From contig CM063288.1 of the NCBI GenBank assembly GCA_032173965.1, positions 21,239,501-21,303,500 of the forward strand: a stretch of DNA of 64,000 nucleotides. The letters are read 5' to 3'. A program made the translations under genes and the position numbers. How positions within the stretch are numbered: the stretch's first letter is position 1; every line of letters begins with the position of its first letter. The notes beneath the pieces were generated by a model. That model worked only from the letters and a program-made list of their open reading frames with translations. It searched no databases and was not told the DNA's origin. This document shows positions 1 to 13,500 of this stretch, in pieces. The stretch comes from Sitta carolinensis (lineage: Eukaryota > Chordata > Aves > Passeriformes > Sittidae).

Positions 1-118
1 CTCCTGCTACTTTTTAACCCCTTTCATGTTGAATAGGGTTCCTTTTTCCATCCTGAGAAGCAGACTCTTATTTTAGAGGGAGGTTTTGCTCTAAAAAGTA
101 TTCTAGATTCCTTCCCAC

Positions 119-134
119 AAAAAAAAAAAAAAAA
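119..134. repeat. A16 homopolymer
   Basis: An uninterrupted run of 16 A lies about 50 bp before the first CR1 fragment. Confidence 0.85.
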
Positions 135-179
135 TTGTTTCTGTTACAGTGCTTATGCTGGGCAGTTGTTTTAGTCCCA

Positions 180-700
180 AAAACTGTGCCCAGCAGGACC
201 AGGGTAGTGATCATCCCCCTGTACTTTGCACTGATGAGGCCACATCTCAAAATCTGTGTTTAGTCTTGGGCCCTTCACTACAAGAAGGACATTGAGGTGC
301 TGGAGCATGTCCAGAAAAAGGCAGTGAAGATGCTGAAGGGTCTAGAGAATAAGTCCTATGAGGAGCAGCTGAGGGTGTTTAGCCTGGAAAAAAGGAGTCT
401 GGGGGTGGGGGGGACTTCATGACTCTGCAGTACCTGAGAGTGGAGCCAGCTGGGACTCAGCCTCTTCTCCCAAGTAACAAGCAATAGAACAGGAGGAAAC
501 AGCCTCAAGTTGTGTCAGGGGAGGTTTAAATTGGATATTAGGAAAAATCTCACTAAAATGGTTATCAAGCATTGAAACAGGCTGCCCAGAGAGACGTGAT
601 GCTTAGGGACATGGTTTAGCGGTGTACTTGGCAGTGCTGGGTCAATGGCTGGACTTGATCTTAAAGAACTTTTTCAACCAAAATAATTCTATGATTCTAA
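180..700 (+). mobile_element. CR1 LINE fragment, 3' end
   Basis: Recognisable CR1 3' landmarks run in order on the plus strand: a 'tgcactgatgaggccacatct' type segment near 225, 'gtccagaaaaaggcagtgaag' near 309, 'gaggagcagctgagggtgtt' near 360, 'ggctgcccagagag' near 580, and the terminal octamer ATTCTATG at 686-693 followed by a partial second copy. The copy is 5'-truncated, as is typical of CR1, and has point mutations and small indels, so it is not recent. Confidence 0.85.
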
Positions 701-3700
701 AGAAAGTGGAATAACTCTCCCCTCCTTTGTTTCTTTTTCATTTTTACCCAACCTCTGGTCTACTTCCCCTGTGACCTCATCTCTATGTTTTTCTCACATA
801 TCTTGTGAGATTACTCACTCCATCCATCACCTGTGCAGTTGACACACATTTGCCTCCATGCTGAAGTCCCAAATGAGCTGTTATGTAGCACAAACCAACC
901 CAAAGTTGCAGTCACCTACCTTGTGGCCCAGCACTGCTTAGATTTCACTCTCTTCAGGTGTGTCCTTGACAGGTGTTTTGGGCTGATCCGGACCTTCCTA
1001 CAGGGACCCAAACCCCTCAAAGCTGGTGGTCCAAGCTGAGCTCATTTGCTCCTTCCCAACAGTGCTGCCCTGAATGCCATTAAGGCACAGCATCCACCAG
1101 GAAACAGTGAGTATGAGGGAATTGCCTATGCTGCTGCAACACAAAGTGTGAAAAACAAGATCACAAATACCACTCTAATAAGGTATTCTGGATTTCTGAT
1201 ACACATTTTCTTGAGCATTTAGAGATCCCATCTCATCTCCAACAGCTGACTTTCAGTCAACATTTGCCTTGGTGTTTCTTTACCTTGTGCATAAAGACTA
1301 ACCCTTTATAAGACAGTATTCAGGCCAAAACTGCACACAAGCAAATGTCTCCTTCCTTTGTTGTGGAGTGTTTAACCGTGGTATGAATTGTGCCATAAGA
1401 AAATTACAACCATTTACTGGAATTAGCACGTTTAGAAATAGATTAGCATAGTCATAATAAGGAGATACAATTTACATACTAGAAAAGCCCATGCTTTGGG
1501 TTGTGTGCATCTGATGTAAAATAGCACTGAAATGCTGCAGCACTGGGTGGTCAGGCTGCTTGGCTGAACGAAGGGAAAAGCATGGAGGGGAGGAGGGAAA
1601 GCAAATTGTCCCCACTCCTCAGGTCAGAGCACAAAAAAATCTGCCTGCTCTGTTGCTCCACCTGAGCACCTGAACTTGATCACACTTGAGCTTCTGGGAC
1701 ACCAGTACAAACACATCCCTTAGGTGCTGGCCAGCTGATTGTTTCTCTTGAAACATCTGGCACATTAATTTTGGTATCCTTTTATTATAAGGCTGATAAA
1801 AACAGTCCAAACACTGAGGAAACCAGAAGACCCGGCCTTCTTCCACACTGACTTTGCATTCCTAGAAGGTAAACCTAGTAAAGGCAAGTCTTACCCCCAC
1901 TGCAGGAACTGAAAGAAAACCCCACATACTCCTAGTTTATATCTTTGATCCATCAGTTTTACATGTGGTGCACAGCATGACACCCATAGAATTTTACTGA
2001 GGACTATTTTCCCCTCGTGCTGCCAGTGAGATTTTGGGAGGCACAGTGTGCATCTGTTCCGGCTGCAGGGCAACAGCTGGGGGCCAAGAAAATCACCAGC
2101 AGAAGGGGCATCAAAAGTATTTTCTGACCCATCACTAAAAAGCAATAGGAAAAAAAAAATCTTTAAAATCCTCTCAAGATGTTTTAATAGTAAACATTAA
2201 AATTATACAGATGTGATACAAGTCTTTCCTAAATAAACAGGAACGTTACAAGCAGTTATTGGAATACTACACAGTTTGTGGTAACACTATTAAAACCAAA
2301 AAAATATTTACAGTCTTCCCTTCTAACCCAGGGGTATGCCAAAATGAAAAAAATAATTCTGGTAACAAGTAGATATACAGTCAAAAATGGTCTTGCAACG
2401 TTTTCCAAGCTGTGACTAGTAGAAATGCCTTGGAATCCTGTTTGTTCACAGACCTCATCTGAGCAGCAAACATCAGGTTTAAATATCAGGTCTCATCATA
2501 GGGGACACACTCCACAGCTCTTGTTTGGCCTTATGGCAGTGGGCATCTCCCCCCTCTCTCTCAAAGAACTTAAAAGAAGCGAAGGAAACAACTACCGCAC
2601 TTCATTAATGAACTGTTTCTAGCTGCTCTAAGTGGGAAGTTTCTGAACATGAACCAATACTAAACTTCCCATTACAGTCGTGCAAAGAAAAGTAGCTGCT
2701 CCAAGCTGGACAGGATTTAATGCTACACACAGTGCTGACAGATGGGCAGAAGGTATAATCAATTTATTTCATTGTTAGAATCAGCCCAAATGCGGGATTC
2801 TAGGGGTAGCCTACACAGGTCTTTCCTTTCCAATGTAAGGCAAGGATCCAAGTATCTCCTAAGTGAACTGTGCCTTTTGGTGCTGATTTGTTAGCTGCTA
2901 TACTAGATTGACCACTGGGGACTGCAAAAGAAATTGTCCCGTTCTGCTGCAGTCTAGTCAAGCAGGCAGCAGCGGGGCTCCCAGAGTCATATCCAAGTGG
3001 CATGGCAGGGACAGGCACCTCAACTGGGCTGTGCCATGGCTAGGGTCTCAGTCTCATGACATCCTGTCATGTCTTGTGGTTTCTTATATCCCACACCAAA
3101 GTTTTTGATTCACTTTCCTGACCCAGTACTTTCCTTTGTGTTCCCTTCATCTCTAGCTATTCCTGGTACTCATAGAAGTTTTAGTTATCTTCCTTCACCT
3201 TTGTTTATTTTTTGTTTATCTTACTATCTTTTTTTTGTTTGTTTGTTTGTTTTTGGGTTTTTTTGTTATCTTATTTTTCTCAATATTTCCACTCGAAGCT
3301 ACATGATTTTTCCTGTCCTTTCAACCAGCACACTTGGAACAAACAGCCACTCTGTGAACTCTGTACTTATCCCTGCACAACCAAGGAGAAGAGAGGCATC
3401 GAGAAGAAATGAGAAAGAGGGAATGAGGCTGACTTCATTGCAGCTGCTGTGCTCCCTCTGAGCAATATTAGTCCTCCCACGTGAGCCTAGAGCCACCTAC
3501 CTGCCTCACACCAACAGCAGTGACTTCAGCAACCCAAGTGTCCCAAGGCTTTGCCTCCTCCTCCCTGACATTCAGACAGGGGAAGGCATGTGGGAAAGAA
3601 CCCACCCTCTAAAATAACACCTTCAGCAAGTCTGTGCTAAACCCTCTGAAGTGCAAAGCAACTGCAGTGTTCGCAACAGCTCAGTGCACAAAATACATGG

Positions 3701-6639
3701 CTCACCATTGTTCCCACCTCTTCCTTTCCTGAATTCCAACGAATCCTGGTGATCCCCGAATCGCACCCAGCCCAAGGGTGGCGCTCTCCTTCTGTGACTG
3801 GGTCCTGCCAGGAAAGCTCCCTGTGTAAGGTCCCAGTTCCTCCACCGTGCTGGTGTGGAGGAAGTGGGTTGCTGCCTTTGGCTGGTGGCCTCCAAGTGCC
3901 CCTCAAAAAGCCCAGGGAGATGAATGGGCCTTGTGAACCCTTGCATACACCTTCTTCGATGTGATTGGAGGGTCACAGACTTCAGAGAAAAACGGACCAC
4001 TTCCTCCTGTCTACCCTTCAGTCAAAGTAGTCTTAGAAGTTCTTTTAAGTAACAGCAAGCTATTTTTAAGTGGCTGATGTCTTTCAAATACTGAGTGGTA
4101 TCACATATTCAGAGAGTCACAGCAAGGTTTTTTGTCTTGAAAAAGCTTAATTTCCTGAAGCACATATCAAAATCCTACTCTATGAATCCCTTCAGTGCAA
4201 CAGAACTCTCCTAGTTAAAATTCTACACAAGCATTTTTCTTTCCTCCCTGCTCCCTGAGGTATCATCCCCTCTATGTACACTACAATAACAACTGCGCCT
4301 TTACTAAAATTGAACACAATAACCAGGTCTTTGTAGAGGATAATTAACAGCCAGCAGTGAATCTTTGTGCTGATTCAATGGGATATGAATGAGTGATGAA
4401 AATTCTTCTTTGCTGGAGAGGTAATGGGATATTGTTACGTTTACATATGCTTTGCCTCTTGCATGATAGCATATTTATGGTGTCCATCGTTTAAACTCAG
4501 AAATACGCACACAGATATTTTGTGATTGTGTTCAGGCAGTTATGCCTCAACATGTTTGCCTGTCTTTCTGTCATTAACAAAATCCCCACTCCATCTGCAT
4601 CTAATCCAAATTCCTCGTGTCCATTCTGAGCAGGATGAGTAGACCTGAGCCTCTCCAGCTGTTCCTAGAGATATGAAGGTTCGTTTCTGGAATTGAATTT
4701 CTGCAGTCTTACGTAAACTATCTAGGTTAGTGCCCTCACACGGGATACTTCACAGAGTATTTAGAGGTAAATACAGTGACATTACATGGTTCTGAAATAT
4801 GTGGAGCCCATAAATTTTTGTGTGCTTTTCATTCCATGATAGAAAATTCTTATGTTGTTTTTTTCTACTGGATAACTAAGTATGTTGGAAAAGCAGCAAT
4901 TCTCATTTGAAATACTGCTTGAATATCCATTGAGTGTGCTCATGCATGATATATTTAACACAGGAGTACCTCTCAACTCTAAGACTAGAAAACTATTGTA
5001 GAATAATTAAAATGAGAACATGGTCTTTCTAAAGTAGAAATACTAGTGACCATTGTTAAAAAGACAAGAGGAAGAAAATATGTCCAGATATGTTTAAAAA
5101 ATTATTAGTAAATTAAAATTTGCAATAATTAGTTAAACAAAACAGCTCTCACCTGGCTGCACATTGCAAGTGAACTCCTGCATCACCAGGTCATATCCAG
5201 ATGCAACTGCTTGAGTGCAATGGCCAGACAGGGACCTGAAGAGTTTTGTCACCACTATCACCTGGGTTTGCATTGCTAAGCACACAAAAAACTTGGGAAT
5301 GCTGCCAGAAGAGGAGCTTTTTCATCTGACCTTAGGCCTGCGAAATGGTTGGAAAAGCAATGACATGATCTCTGGCACATCAACAAGTGTGCCAGGCAAC
5401 CGGGCTGATGTCGGAGTCCTGGAATTTCCCATTACATGTCAGGGTTTGCCCTAACTGGAGAGATGGTCTCACTTCACACCAGGACTCCTTGCAACAGGTC
5501 TCCCACCATTTCTGTAATTGCTGCTGAATAGGTGGGGCTTTACTTCTCCCCTGCAACCTCAAAATCCCCTTTCAATCTAGCGAGTCATTTGCACTGAAGG
5601 TGTGTTTCCAAAGTGGAGATTTAAAAAGAGGATGGAAAGTAAATAAAAACATTGCAGCCATCAGCTGCAGACAGCAGCCCTCTGACGTGACCTCCAAAGG
5701 TGCCCTCAGAGCCTCTGTCCTCCCCTACCCTTGTATCATATTTTAAAAGAATATTGAATTATATTTTTCTTTGAAAACTAACAGGGATGAGAGGTTTTAC
5801 AGGATAGTTTGTTTGTTTGTTTTCCTTTTGAAATATAGGTTCTGTCTCTCCCAGAAGGGAATCTGGCTTAACTGGACAACTAATAAAACAATAATATTGT
5901 CTGAGACAGGGGAGCCAAAATCTGGAGGGGAAACTTTCTTTTTTCTGTTTTTAATCTTAGTATTCCTTCTTCCTGGCTGACGTCTACTGGAGTTTGGTCA
6001 TCAACTGACAATTTGGAGAAAAAAAATCTTTTTGTAAAATATTCAAGAGCTCCATTCCTTCTAGCAAAGCCTCCATGCTAACACACATCTGCCAGCCCAC
6101 AGAACCGTGTTTCAGGCAAAACTAGCATTAAGTACTGTGCACATTTTAGGGGTTAAACAGAGCAAAAAAAGAGGGGATTTTTCTTTTAAGTATCTGTCCA
6201 CTGCCTTTTTAACCATCATACAAAAGAAAACAATAAAAAGAAAATAAGAACTGCTCTGTAAATCACCTGTGGGTAGGAGACATGATGGGTAGGAGACATT
6301 TAGTTCATTTGGGGGGATTTCTTCCACACATCGAAAAATACGTGCTCTGTAGTCCTTAGCAAATGTATCCTGCACCGTGGTATAAATGAATGTGAACAGT
6401 TTGAACTGCTGGCCAGAAGGGCACACTCGACAAGCGCTGCACTTGAAGTTATTCATTGCACAAACAGTTTAAAACGAGTCTGATTCTGCACCGGTGCAAA
6501 AAAGTCACTCTTTGTACAGGAGGGGTTTTTGACATTAAATTAGTTTCAATAGATGATGATGGAGATGCACATAGTGAATTTGTAACTATGGGGAGGCAGA
6601 GCATTGCTTCTGACCCAGATAAAATCCGATGAGCTTTGC
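701..6639. other. Intergenic sequence, no gene recognised
   Basis: The frames here are short and show no family signature. About 2150-2420 is AT-rich with UTR-like or conserved non-coding texture. A (TTTG)n stretch lies near 3232-3255. A 15-bp direct duplication (GGGTAGGAGACAT type) lies at 6271-6299. The rest shows nothing I can name. Confidence 0.7.
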
Positions 6640-6888
6640 CGATGTCCGCGCAGGAGGAGCCCTGCCCGCCCCTGCGGCCCCGCAGCTCCCTGCCCGGGCT
6701 GACAGCGCTGCAGCCAGCACCTTTCCCAGCACCTTCCCCAGCTCCAGCAGCCTCGTCGCAGCGGCAAACACAAACACGGATTACTACACTGAACACGTCA
6801 AGCTAAGTCAATAGTTTAATAACCACTATTAAGGCTTTTCCAAATCCATTTAACAACTGTAAATTATTCCAAAATAAAATAGCCTCAG

Positions 6889-6893
6889 CCAAT
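6889..6893 (+). promoter_or_regulatory. CCAAT box
   Basis: AGCCAATCAG is a near-ideal NF-Y site. It lies 116 bp upstream of the TATA element at 7005. A second identical AGCCAATCAG occurs at 7398-7407, on the other side of the CpG-rich block. Confidence 0.5.
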
Positions 6894-7004
6894 CAGCTGT
6901 ACAGTCACTGACCCACAACTATGTGCTTATTTCTCAATTAAGCAAATGTCCACATGCTGGTTGGCTTCAGCTGCTTTTGCGGTTTTGTATGTTGCAAGTT
7001 TCAG

Positions 7005-7012
7005 TATATAAA
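7005..7012 (+). promoter_or_regulatory. TATA box (TATATAAA) of a putative plus-strand promoter
   Basis: TATATAAA sits just before the CpG-rich block. Initiation would be expected about 25-30 bp downstream, near 7035-7042, so transcription would enter the GC-rich sequence. The combination of CCAAT, TATA and CpG island in order on one strand is the support. No transcript is assigned. Confidence 0.45.
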
Positions 7013-7445
7013 TCCCTGTTCCCTGCCTGAGAGCCTCATCTGTTTCGGGCACCAGGTCCTGCAGCTTCCCCCCCGCTGGAGGCGAGGCTGGTGCTGGGCT
7101 AAACGCTCCCCGCCGGCGGTGCCCTCTGGCACCCGCCCCGAGCCACGCTGCCCGCGCCGAAGCCCCCGTGCTCCCCTGTGCGCGCTGACGTGCCGCCCTC
7201 TGCCCGGAGCCATCCCCGAGCTCGCCGGGCCGAGCCGGGGCAGCTGCCTCGCCTCTGGGAGCAGCATCTCGGCTCCAGCCAGGCTCCAGAGCCCGCGGGG
7301 TCCCTATCGGGCACCGGGAGCCAGCCTGGCAGCGGCGGGAGCGCCGCGATGAGCCCGCGGGTCCCGCTCCGGCGTTCGGAGCCAGAGGGGTTGCGGTAGC
7401 CAATCAGCCCGTCGTGGGGAGCGGGGAGAGCCCGGCAGGCACAGC

Positions 7446-7560
7446 AGGAATAATTGGAGGGAGCTCCTAATTAATTTGATAATAACCCTATCCTGTGTTA
7501 ACACACTCCGCATGCAAAAATGGCTAAAACGTGCCAATTAGCAGTGAAAGTGAAAGAAAA
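7446..7560. promoter_or_regulatory. Homeodomain-type site cluster next to the CpG island
   Basis: Within about 90 bp there are TAATTGG (7451), CTAATTAATTTGATAATAA (7467), GTTAAC (7497), an octamer-like ATGCAAAA (7512) and CAATTAG (7535). This density of TAAT-core, POU-like and HNF1-like motifs next to an island is typical of conserved developmental enhancers. The evidence is motif content only. Confidence 0.35.
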
Positions 7561-10500
7561 CACGTAATGGGGAACAAGGGAACCTCCCAGCCAAGACCTG
7601 GCGGCACACAGGTGTGCCAGGCCCTCAGCGGCACCGTCCCTTCTCCGGGACGGGAGGGACATGCCTTTGTAGCCTGGTGTGCTGCAGCATGTGTCTCCCA
7701 TGGAATGAGTTAGGCTCCTTCTCCATACTTGCAGCCAACAACCAATTGTAGATGGGCTCATGATACATTTCAGGTGTGCTCTAAATTCATTTCCTGGCGG
7801 GTTTTGCTAGACCTAAAATCCTCATCCTCCTCAAATGCAGGGGAGTCTGTGTGACCTGCGTGGCTGCAAGCCCTGGGGAAGGGTAGAGCCAGAGTACAGG
7901 GCCTCACCTTCTTTGAAAGCAGGGCTGTAGCTGCGTGGCCAAACTGGGCATCAGGACACACCTTAATCCTTCCAGCGCCATCAGCTCTTCAATATTTCCT
8001 GCCACCCGTCCAGCGTGTCTGTCGGGAGGTTTGGCGGGAAGGGGGCAGAGCAGCCCCACGAGCTCCCGCCCCGCTGGCACCAGCAGAGCCGGCCACAGGA
8101 CAGCAACTGCAGCCCTCTGCAGAGCCAGGATGTGCACGGACCTTGGAGCTGCCCCTTGCCCCCTGCAGCACTCAGCACAAGCTGCTGCTAGTCCACAAAT
8201 CAGATTGAGGATTTAATTTCTAAATACTCACATTGGCCTGCCACCAGCATTTAAGATAGCCTTTTTTCCTCCCTTCTATTAGTCGTGTCAAGCTGTTTTG
8301 TATTTTTACTCCTGAATTTTCTCAAAACCATAAGTGTTCTGTAGTACAGCCTAATCCCAGGGCCAAAACTGGCAATTTCAATATATTTTCCAGAAAACAG
8401 ACAACTCAGATGTCTTTACATGCTGTTAAAGTTTTACCAGGGATCTTGTACTCGCCACTTACAAAGCTTCCATAAAGCATGCGGCTATAATGAACTCCAG
8501 TTTGCTTTCCAGGCAAATATGAAAGAAGGTTTCTTTAATTAATATTTGTGAACCAAAGTCCACACTCTGTGATGCTGTTATGATTGCTGGAACACACAGA
8601 TGGCTGGTGTTTTACTTATTTCCTAATCCTGCAAAGCAGAGGGCAGGTAGAGGCATTTGTGTATACCCATCACTGAGCAGTACACAGCGCTGACAAGGAG
8701 AGGAAAGCAAGGAAGGGACAGGGAGTTGCTGCTGTCTCCTGTTGGCACTAGAGAAGAAAAAGGGGACTGGATCCAAAAAGCCCATCTTAGAGCAGCTCCC
8801 ACTCACAGAGCACGAGGTATCTTTCAGCCACTCAATACCCAGCATGTGCTCTCAGGCATGGCTGGGATGAAACAGGTGCCTCCAACACAGCAGTGTCCCA
8901 CATCTCAGACTGAGCAGCCCTTGGCAAGGTCAGCCGGGGGTAAATGGATGAGAGCACAGTTGTGGGAGACACTCCCCTGGGTGGGAGTGAGCCACACTCC
9001 AGCGCCCTTGGCACACCCGTGTGTCCTCAGCTGGGCTGAATTCATGTTTAACAAAGCCTCAGAGGAACTCCCACCCTTGAGGAGCCCCCCAGGCTGAGGA
9101 CGCAGAGAGAGACCAAAGTTGCAGCATGTGCAGGAGTGAAAAGTGGTGTTTGCACCTGTGCAGCAAAGCCAAGCAAGACTCCTCTCTGCATGTGGGAATG
9201 ACTAATTCTGGGGCCAAACCTTGAGTTTTAAACAAAGCCAAAAAAAGAAAACTGTCTCCAAAGATTCATAAGCCTCGTTAGAAAGGTTCAATTTAAGACA
9301 AACCACAAACCAGGCACATTGCCATGGGACTGCACTGCTTTTAGCTGACCCCATATGTAATGGCAACCTGAGCAGGCTGTTAAATGCTGTAATGCAGCCC
9401 TCTGGCCCCCAAGGCAACTTCCTCCTGCAAATGCCAGAGAGCCAAATCTCTGCAACAGCAAGCTTTAAATCTGGAAACACAAACTACCCTCCCATGTCAT
9501 TAGAGAACTGGAGTATTCACTGGGACACTGCAAAGAGTAAATTGAATGCCCAAGTTAGGGATAAAGGAGGCTATGTCTCTCACTGCTGTGAGAGCACTCA
9601 TGTTTAGGAAGTGTCCTTAAATCATAGTGGCAGCACTTGGTCACAGCATAGTCTGCCTTCTGCCTTTTAATTAAGTAATGACACCAAGAGGCTGTGCTCC
9701 ATACCATGTGCAACAGAGAAGGCATTGGTTGTGAAAGCCATCCCTGCCACTGCTGTCAGCTCCTGTACCAGCACACTGCACAGGAGGAGGCATCTGCTCC
9801 TCTTTCCCTGGGAATTTATTAATTTTAGATTGCATTGCAGTAGAGTAGATTCAACCCCCAGTAGAAACAAGAAATAAAACACAGTCTTTCCTTAGAGCAA
9901 AGAGACCAAAACAGAAGCATAGGACAAAGCTAAAAATACCCCAATACACATAACTTTGATGTATTTGATGCAGGAAATGACATGGTTTCTCTAGCTACAT
10001 TGCTATGAAATCTTAAGTGAAAGATTGCTTCCAGCAGAACGCACTGATTAAATCTGAAGAGATTTAAGAAAAATTAAGATTCCAAGGCCCAATTAATTTT
10101 CTGATTAAGAAATCAAGATGGGTAAGGAATTGGGAGTGGCAGGTGAGTTGCAAGTCTTTCTTCCTTGATTATGCTTCTGTATATTAACAAAGCTTTAAAA
10201 ATTAAGGTACATGAGAATAAAAGGCTGACCTTTGATGTATGTGATATGCCATAAACTAGAACCAGTACTCCAGATTTCTGTTTGTCAGCTTTGCATTTAT
10301 GAAACAGAAGCTGCCTTTGAATATAGTTTAACATGATTACAGGTCTTTCTATGACTAAAATTCTCTCTTAAAGGGAATAGCCTACATATATTTCCTTTTT
10401 CCTTCATGGAGTGTAAAAAAAAAAAAAAAAAGGTCTGAAAGTTTTGAGAGCCATTGCTTCCTACTTGCCTCTTTTTCCTGAAATCTCAAACTCATGCAAA

Positions 10501-13500
10501 ATCTTGTCCTTTTTTGCTAGAGAAATTTTTAGATCATTTTGGTTTCTCTGTGAGGGTAGAGGAGCTTCCTTACTCCTATGGGAAAGTAGTAGAAAGACAA
10601 TTCCACACAGAGAGAGATTTGCTTATAAATGTGCTAATAACAAGAATAACAATGAAAACAGTCCAAATAAGAAACATTTCTGTGTGCTGAGCAAAGATAT
10701 TGTGCATTTGGCAGAAGTGAGCCCATATCCTCCAGCCAGCCACAGAGCCTCGCAGAACAGATGTGCTGGTTCAGTGTTTAAAAACATACAACTGAAAAGC
10801 AAAACCCTTTCCAAGATCTCCTTTACACATTAATAATAAAGAGGCATGTTATTTTCAAGGAATAGTGACTAGAAATCATTTCTGCAGAACCATGTTCCTA
10901 ACAAAATTTAAACCTCCAGCTGAAAAATTTTACTACAAAGGGGAAAGCCAGCCAAACTTACCCCTGTGATGAGGAGTTTGAGAGACTTCTCCGTGCCCAA
11001 ACCAGCCACATGCAAATGCTGGAATAAGGGTTTACCTAAAAAACTGGGGGAAAGGGAAGTCACCCAGGAGTAAAGTCAACTATAACTGAGATTCCAATGT
11101 ACTGCAGGTAGTGAAAACTGTCTAACCCCCTGAAGTTTGCAATCCTCATCTAAGTACTGTATACTCCATAAGTAAAACCTCCTGCCTCAGAAATCCAAGG
11201 GAGGGTGAAAGAACTCACTTGAAGGTTTGCCTCTTTGAAAAAGACCTAAGGAAAGGAAAAAAGGTCCATTTCAGGGCTCACAGAATAAGAGTATTTAGAT
11301 ACTCCTCCTTAAGAAAGGACCCAGACACAAGCAAGGTTTGTGCCACAGTTTAAATCCAGGTTCCCAGGAAAACTTGCTTACAGAAAGATGAGAAGATCAG
11401 AGGATCATTACTGCAGAGGATTCAGAGAAATTATCTCCTAATACACAGTTGAAGACAGAACTAGTCCTGGTCTCTCTTTGGCTTGAACCTCTACTGAAAT
11501 TTAATGCTGACAAATCAAAAAGGGATATATCCAGAATTTGTAACCCTGATAAAAATGGGAAATCTGTATCATCTTAATCAAAGGATATGCCACCTTGAGC
11601 TGGATCTGTGTCTTGTCCCTTGGCCTCATATGACTCCTGTGTGCTAGAGGTTAAGGGTTTGTTAAAGAATATCGGTTTTGATTAAGTGTCACATATGGTG
11701 TAAAACATCCTCTTTATCACTGGCAGTGAAGGTTGGGGGCCAGACAGTGCCTTTTAGTGAGCTTCTAATATAAATTAGGTGTCTTAGGTAATGGGTGGTT
11801 TTCAGGCAGGATTGATCTTTCTATGGTCCAGTGAAAGTAGGTGTGTTTGGTGAGATGTCACAAAAGCAGCTTCCTGGCACCTATACTAATGGGCTGGTTA
11901 CCCCTTTTGGAGTAGGACTTGAAAAATATAGCACAGGAATCCCCCCCTCCCCCTTCCTAACTTTTTCATTTTCTTGATGTAATGGGCAAAGGTCTATATA
12001 TCCTTTACTCCTTTGGTATTTCAGTCCTTGTATTTGCAGTATCACTCAGTGTATCTTAAGCCACTCATCCTTTTAGTCACTTACACCTCCCTAAACTTGC
12101 ATGAACTTAAAGATGAAGTGGTTATGAGTAGACTGGGTTACTTACTATTTTTATCAATGTACAGCCTTTAAAGAAAAAATATATCAAGGACACCATCACC
12201 ACCACAACCAAATGATTTCTATTCCCCCATAAAGTCCTTCTTGGAAACTTTGATGGCACAGAAACCTAAGAAGAACTGTAGAGATGTTAAACCCTAAGTT
12301 CCCCTAGCTCAAAAACAAGAGCAAACATGCATTTCTATAGGCATCAAACCGTGTCTGTATTTTACTCTTTATGAAGCAGAAATCCTCTCAGCTTTGTGCA
12401 AAGAGTGGCATGATCAAAAGCACAATCTGAGCACATGAGATCCAGAAGCTGTTATGCAGAGTCTAACTATGGGCCTCAGGTAAAGAGGGTATACACAAAA
12501 TAAGCCTTTTCTTTATAGTTCATTGACACGCTGTAGTTAAAACTTTCCTGAAACATTTACATGGGTTTATGAAGAAGCAAAAGCTTAAATTTGGTATTGC
12601 CAGCTCATAAACCCAGCTGCTGAACAAAATCCTCAAATCTTTAAATATGCAAGAATATGTCACAAACATTTTAATATTTCATCGCATTTCCCACATACAC
12701 ACTCATCACTGTAGCACTAGTAAATAACAAATTTGATAAAAATATTTAGATAATTAAGATACAGAAGTCTATTCTGATTCTGGCCAGAAAGGTTTTCCTT
12801 GGACCCCAATTTAACTAGCTGGGAAAACAAAGATTTAAAGCACGGTTACCCTTAATTTGCTTATAAAAACGCATTTGTCTTTAGGCAAAGATAGGCACCC
12901 AGCAACTACAACCTCAGAGTAGTCTCACTGGATACAGTGGGATCATTTTAATTAAAATTGCATTTTTCCTGAAAACCAAAACAGAACTGGCTCTAGATAT
13001 GGCCTTCCTTTTAGGTTATTTCAGATATGAAGCATAAAAACTTTTCTGTTAACCTGGCACACCTAGAAAGCATTTTCTCCCTCTTGTCTCAGGACCCCTC
13101 CTGCTTATTTTTTCTTATCTTCTCATTATTATAATGAAGTAGCTTTGTCAAAGTACTTTTAAATATCTGTCTTGTTAGAGATAAGTCCCCAAAAATGGAT
13201 TAACTAGATGAAGTTTGGGTTTGATTTTTTTTAATACCATCAGATGAAGGACACTCGTTCCTACACCCCACTTGGGTGGGGACTCGTAAGGGAACCAGCC
13301 AGGCACTGGGGTCCTCAGCCAGGCCCCCAGCAAGGCTCAAGCACCAAAATGCCTTTGGTCTCCTGGGCTGGACTTTGAGCTCCAAAAAGAAAACAGCTCT
13401 CTTATTTTGAGGGTGCCCACTGTGACTGTCAGGGATAGCATACAACTTTATTTCTAATACATTTAAAGATATTTTATCCCAAGTAAAGGCATCTAGTGGA

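Larger units (their letters stand above)
6640..7440. promoter_or_regulatory. Intergenic CpG island
   Basis: CpG is abundant here against a CpG-poor background. By eye there are about 45 CpG in 7068-7440, and a second smaller cluster at 6640-6770. Between them is a non-GC-rich segment carrying CCAAT and TATA elements. Islands of this kind normally mark promoters. None of the open frames across it matches a protein I recognise, and I find none of the SP3 N-terminal sequence. It probably serves a non-coding transcript or an unannotated first exon, or is a CpG-rich enhancer. Confidence 0.7.

Noticed and set aside
6112..6456. 114-codon minus-strand frame beginning MNNFKCSACRVC, near the CpG island
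   Set aside because: Cysteine spacing does not match a known zinc-binding pattern, there is no clear splice context, and no family is recognised. It could be chance or conserved non-coding sequence.
6954..7403. Overlapping 130-158 codon frames on both strands of the CpG island
   Set aside because: Pro/Arg/Ala/Gly-rich frames open on both strands are expected in GC-rich DNA and show no domain.
6640..7440. CpG island as the SP3 first exon
   Set aside because: In mammals SP3 lies downstream of OLA1 with its 5' end facing it, so this was tested. None of the frames on either strand shows the recognisable SP3 N-terminal or glutamine-rich sequence.
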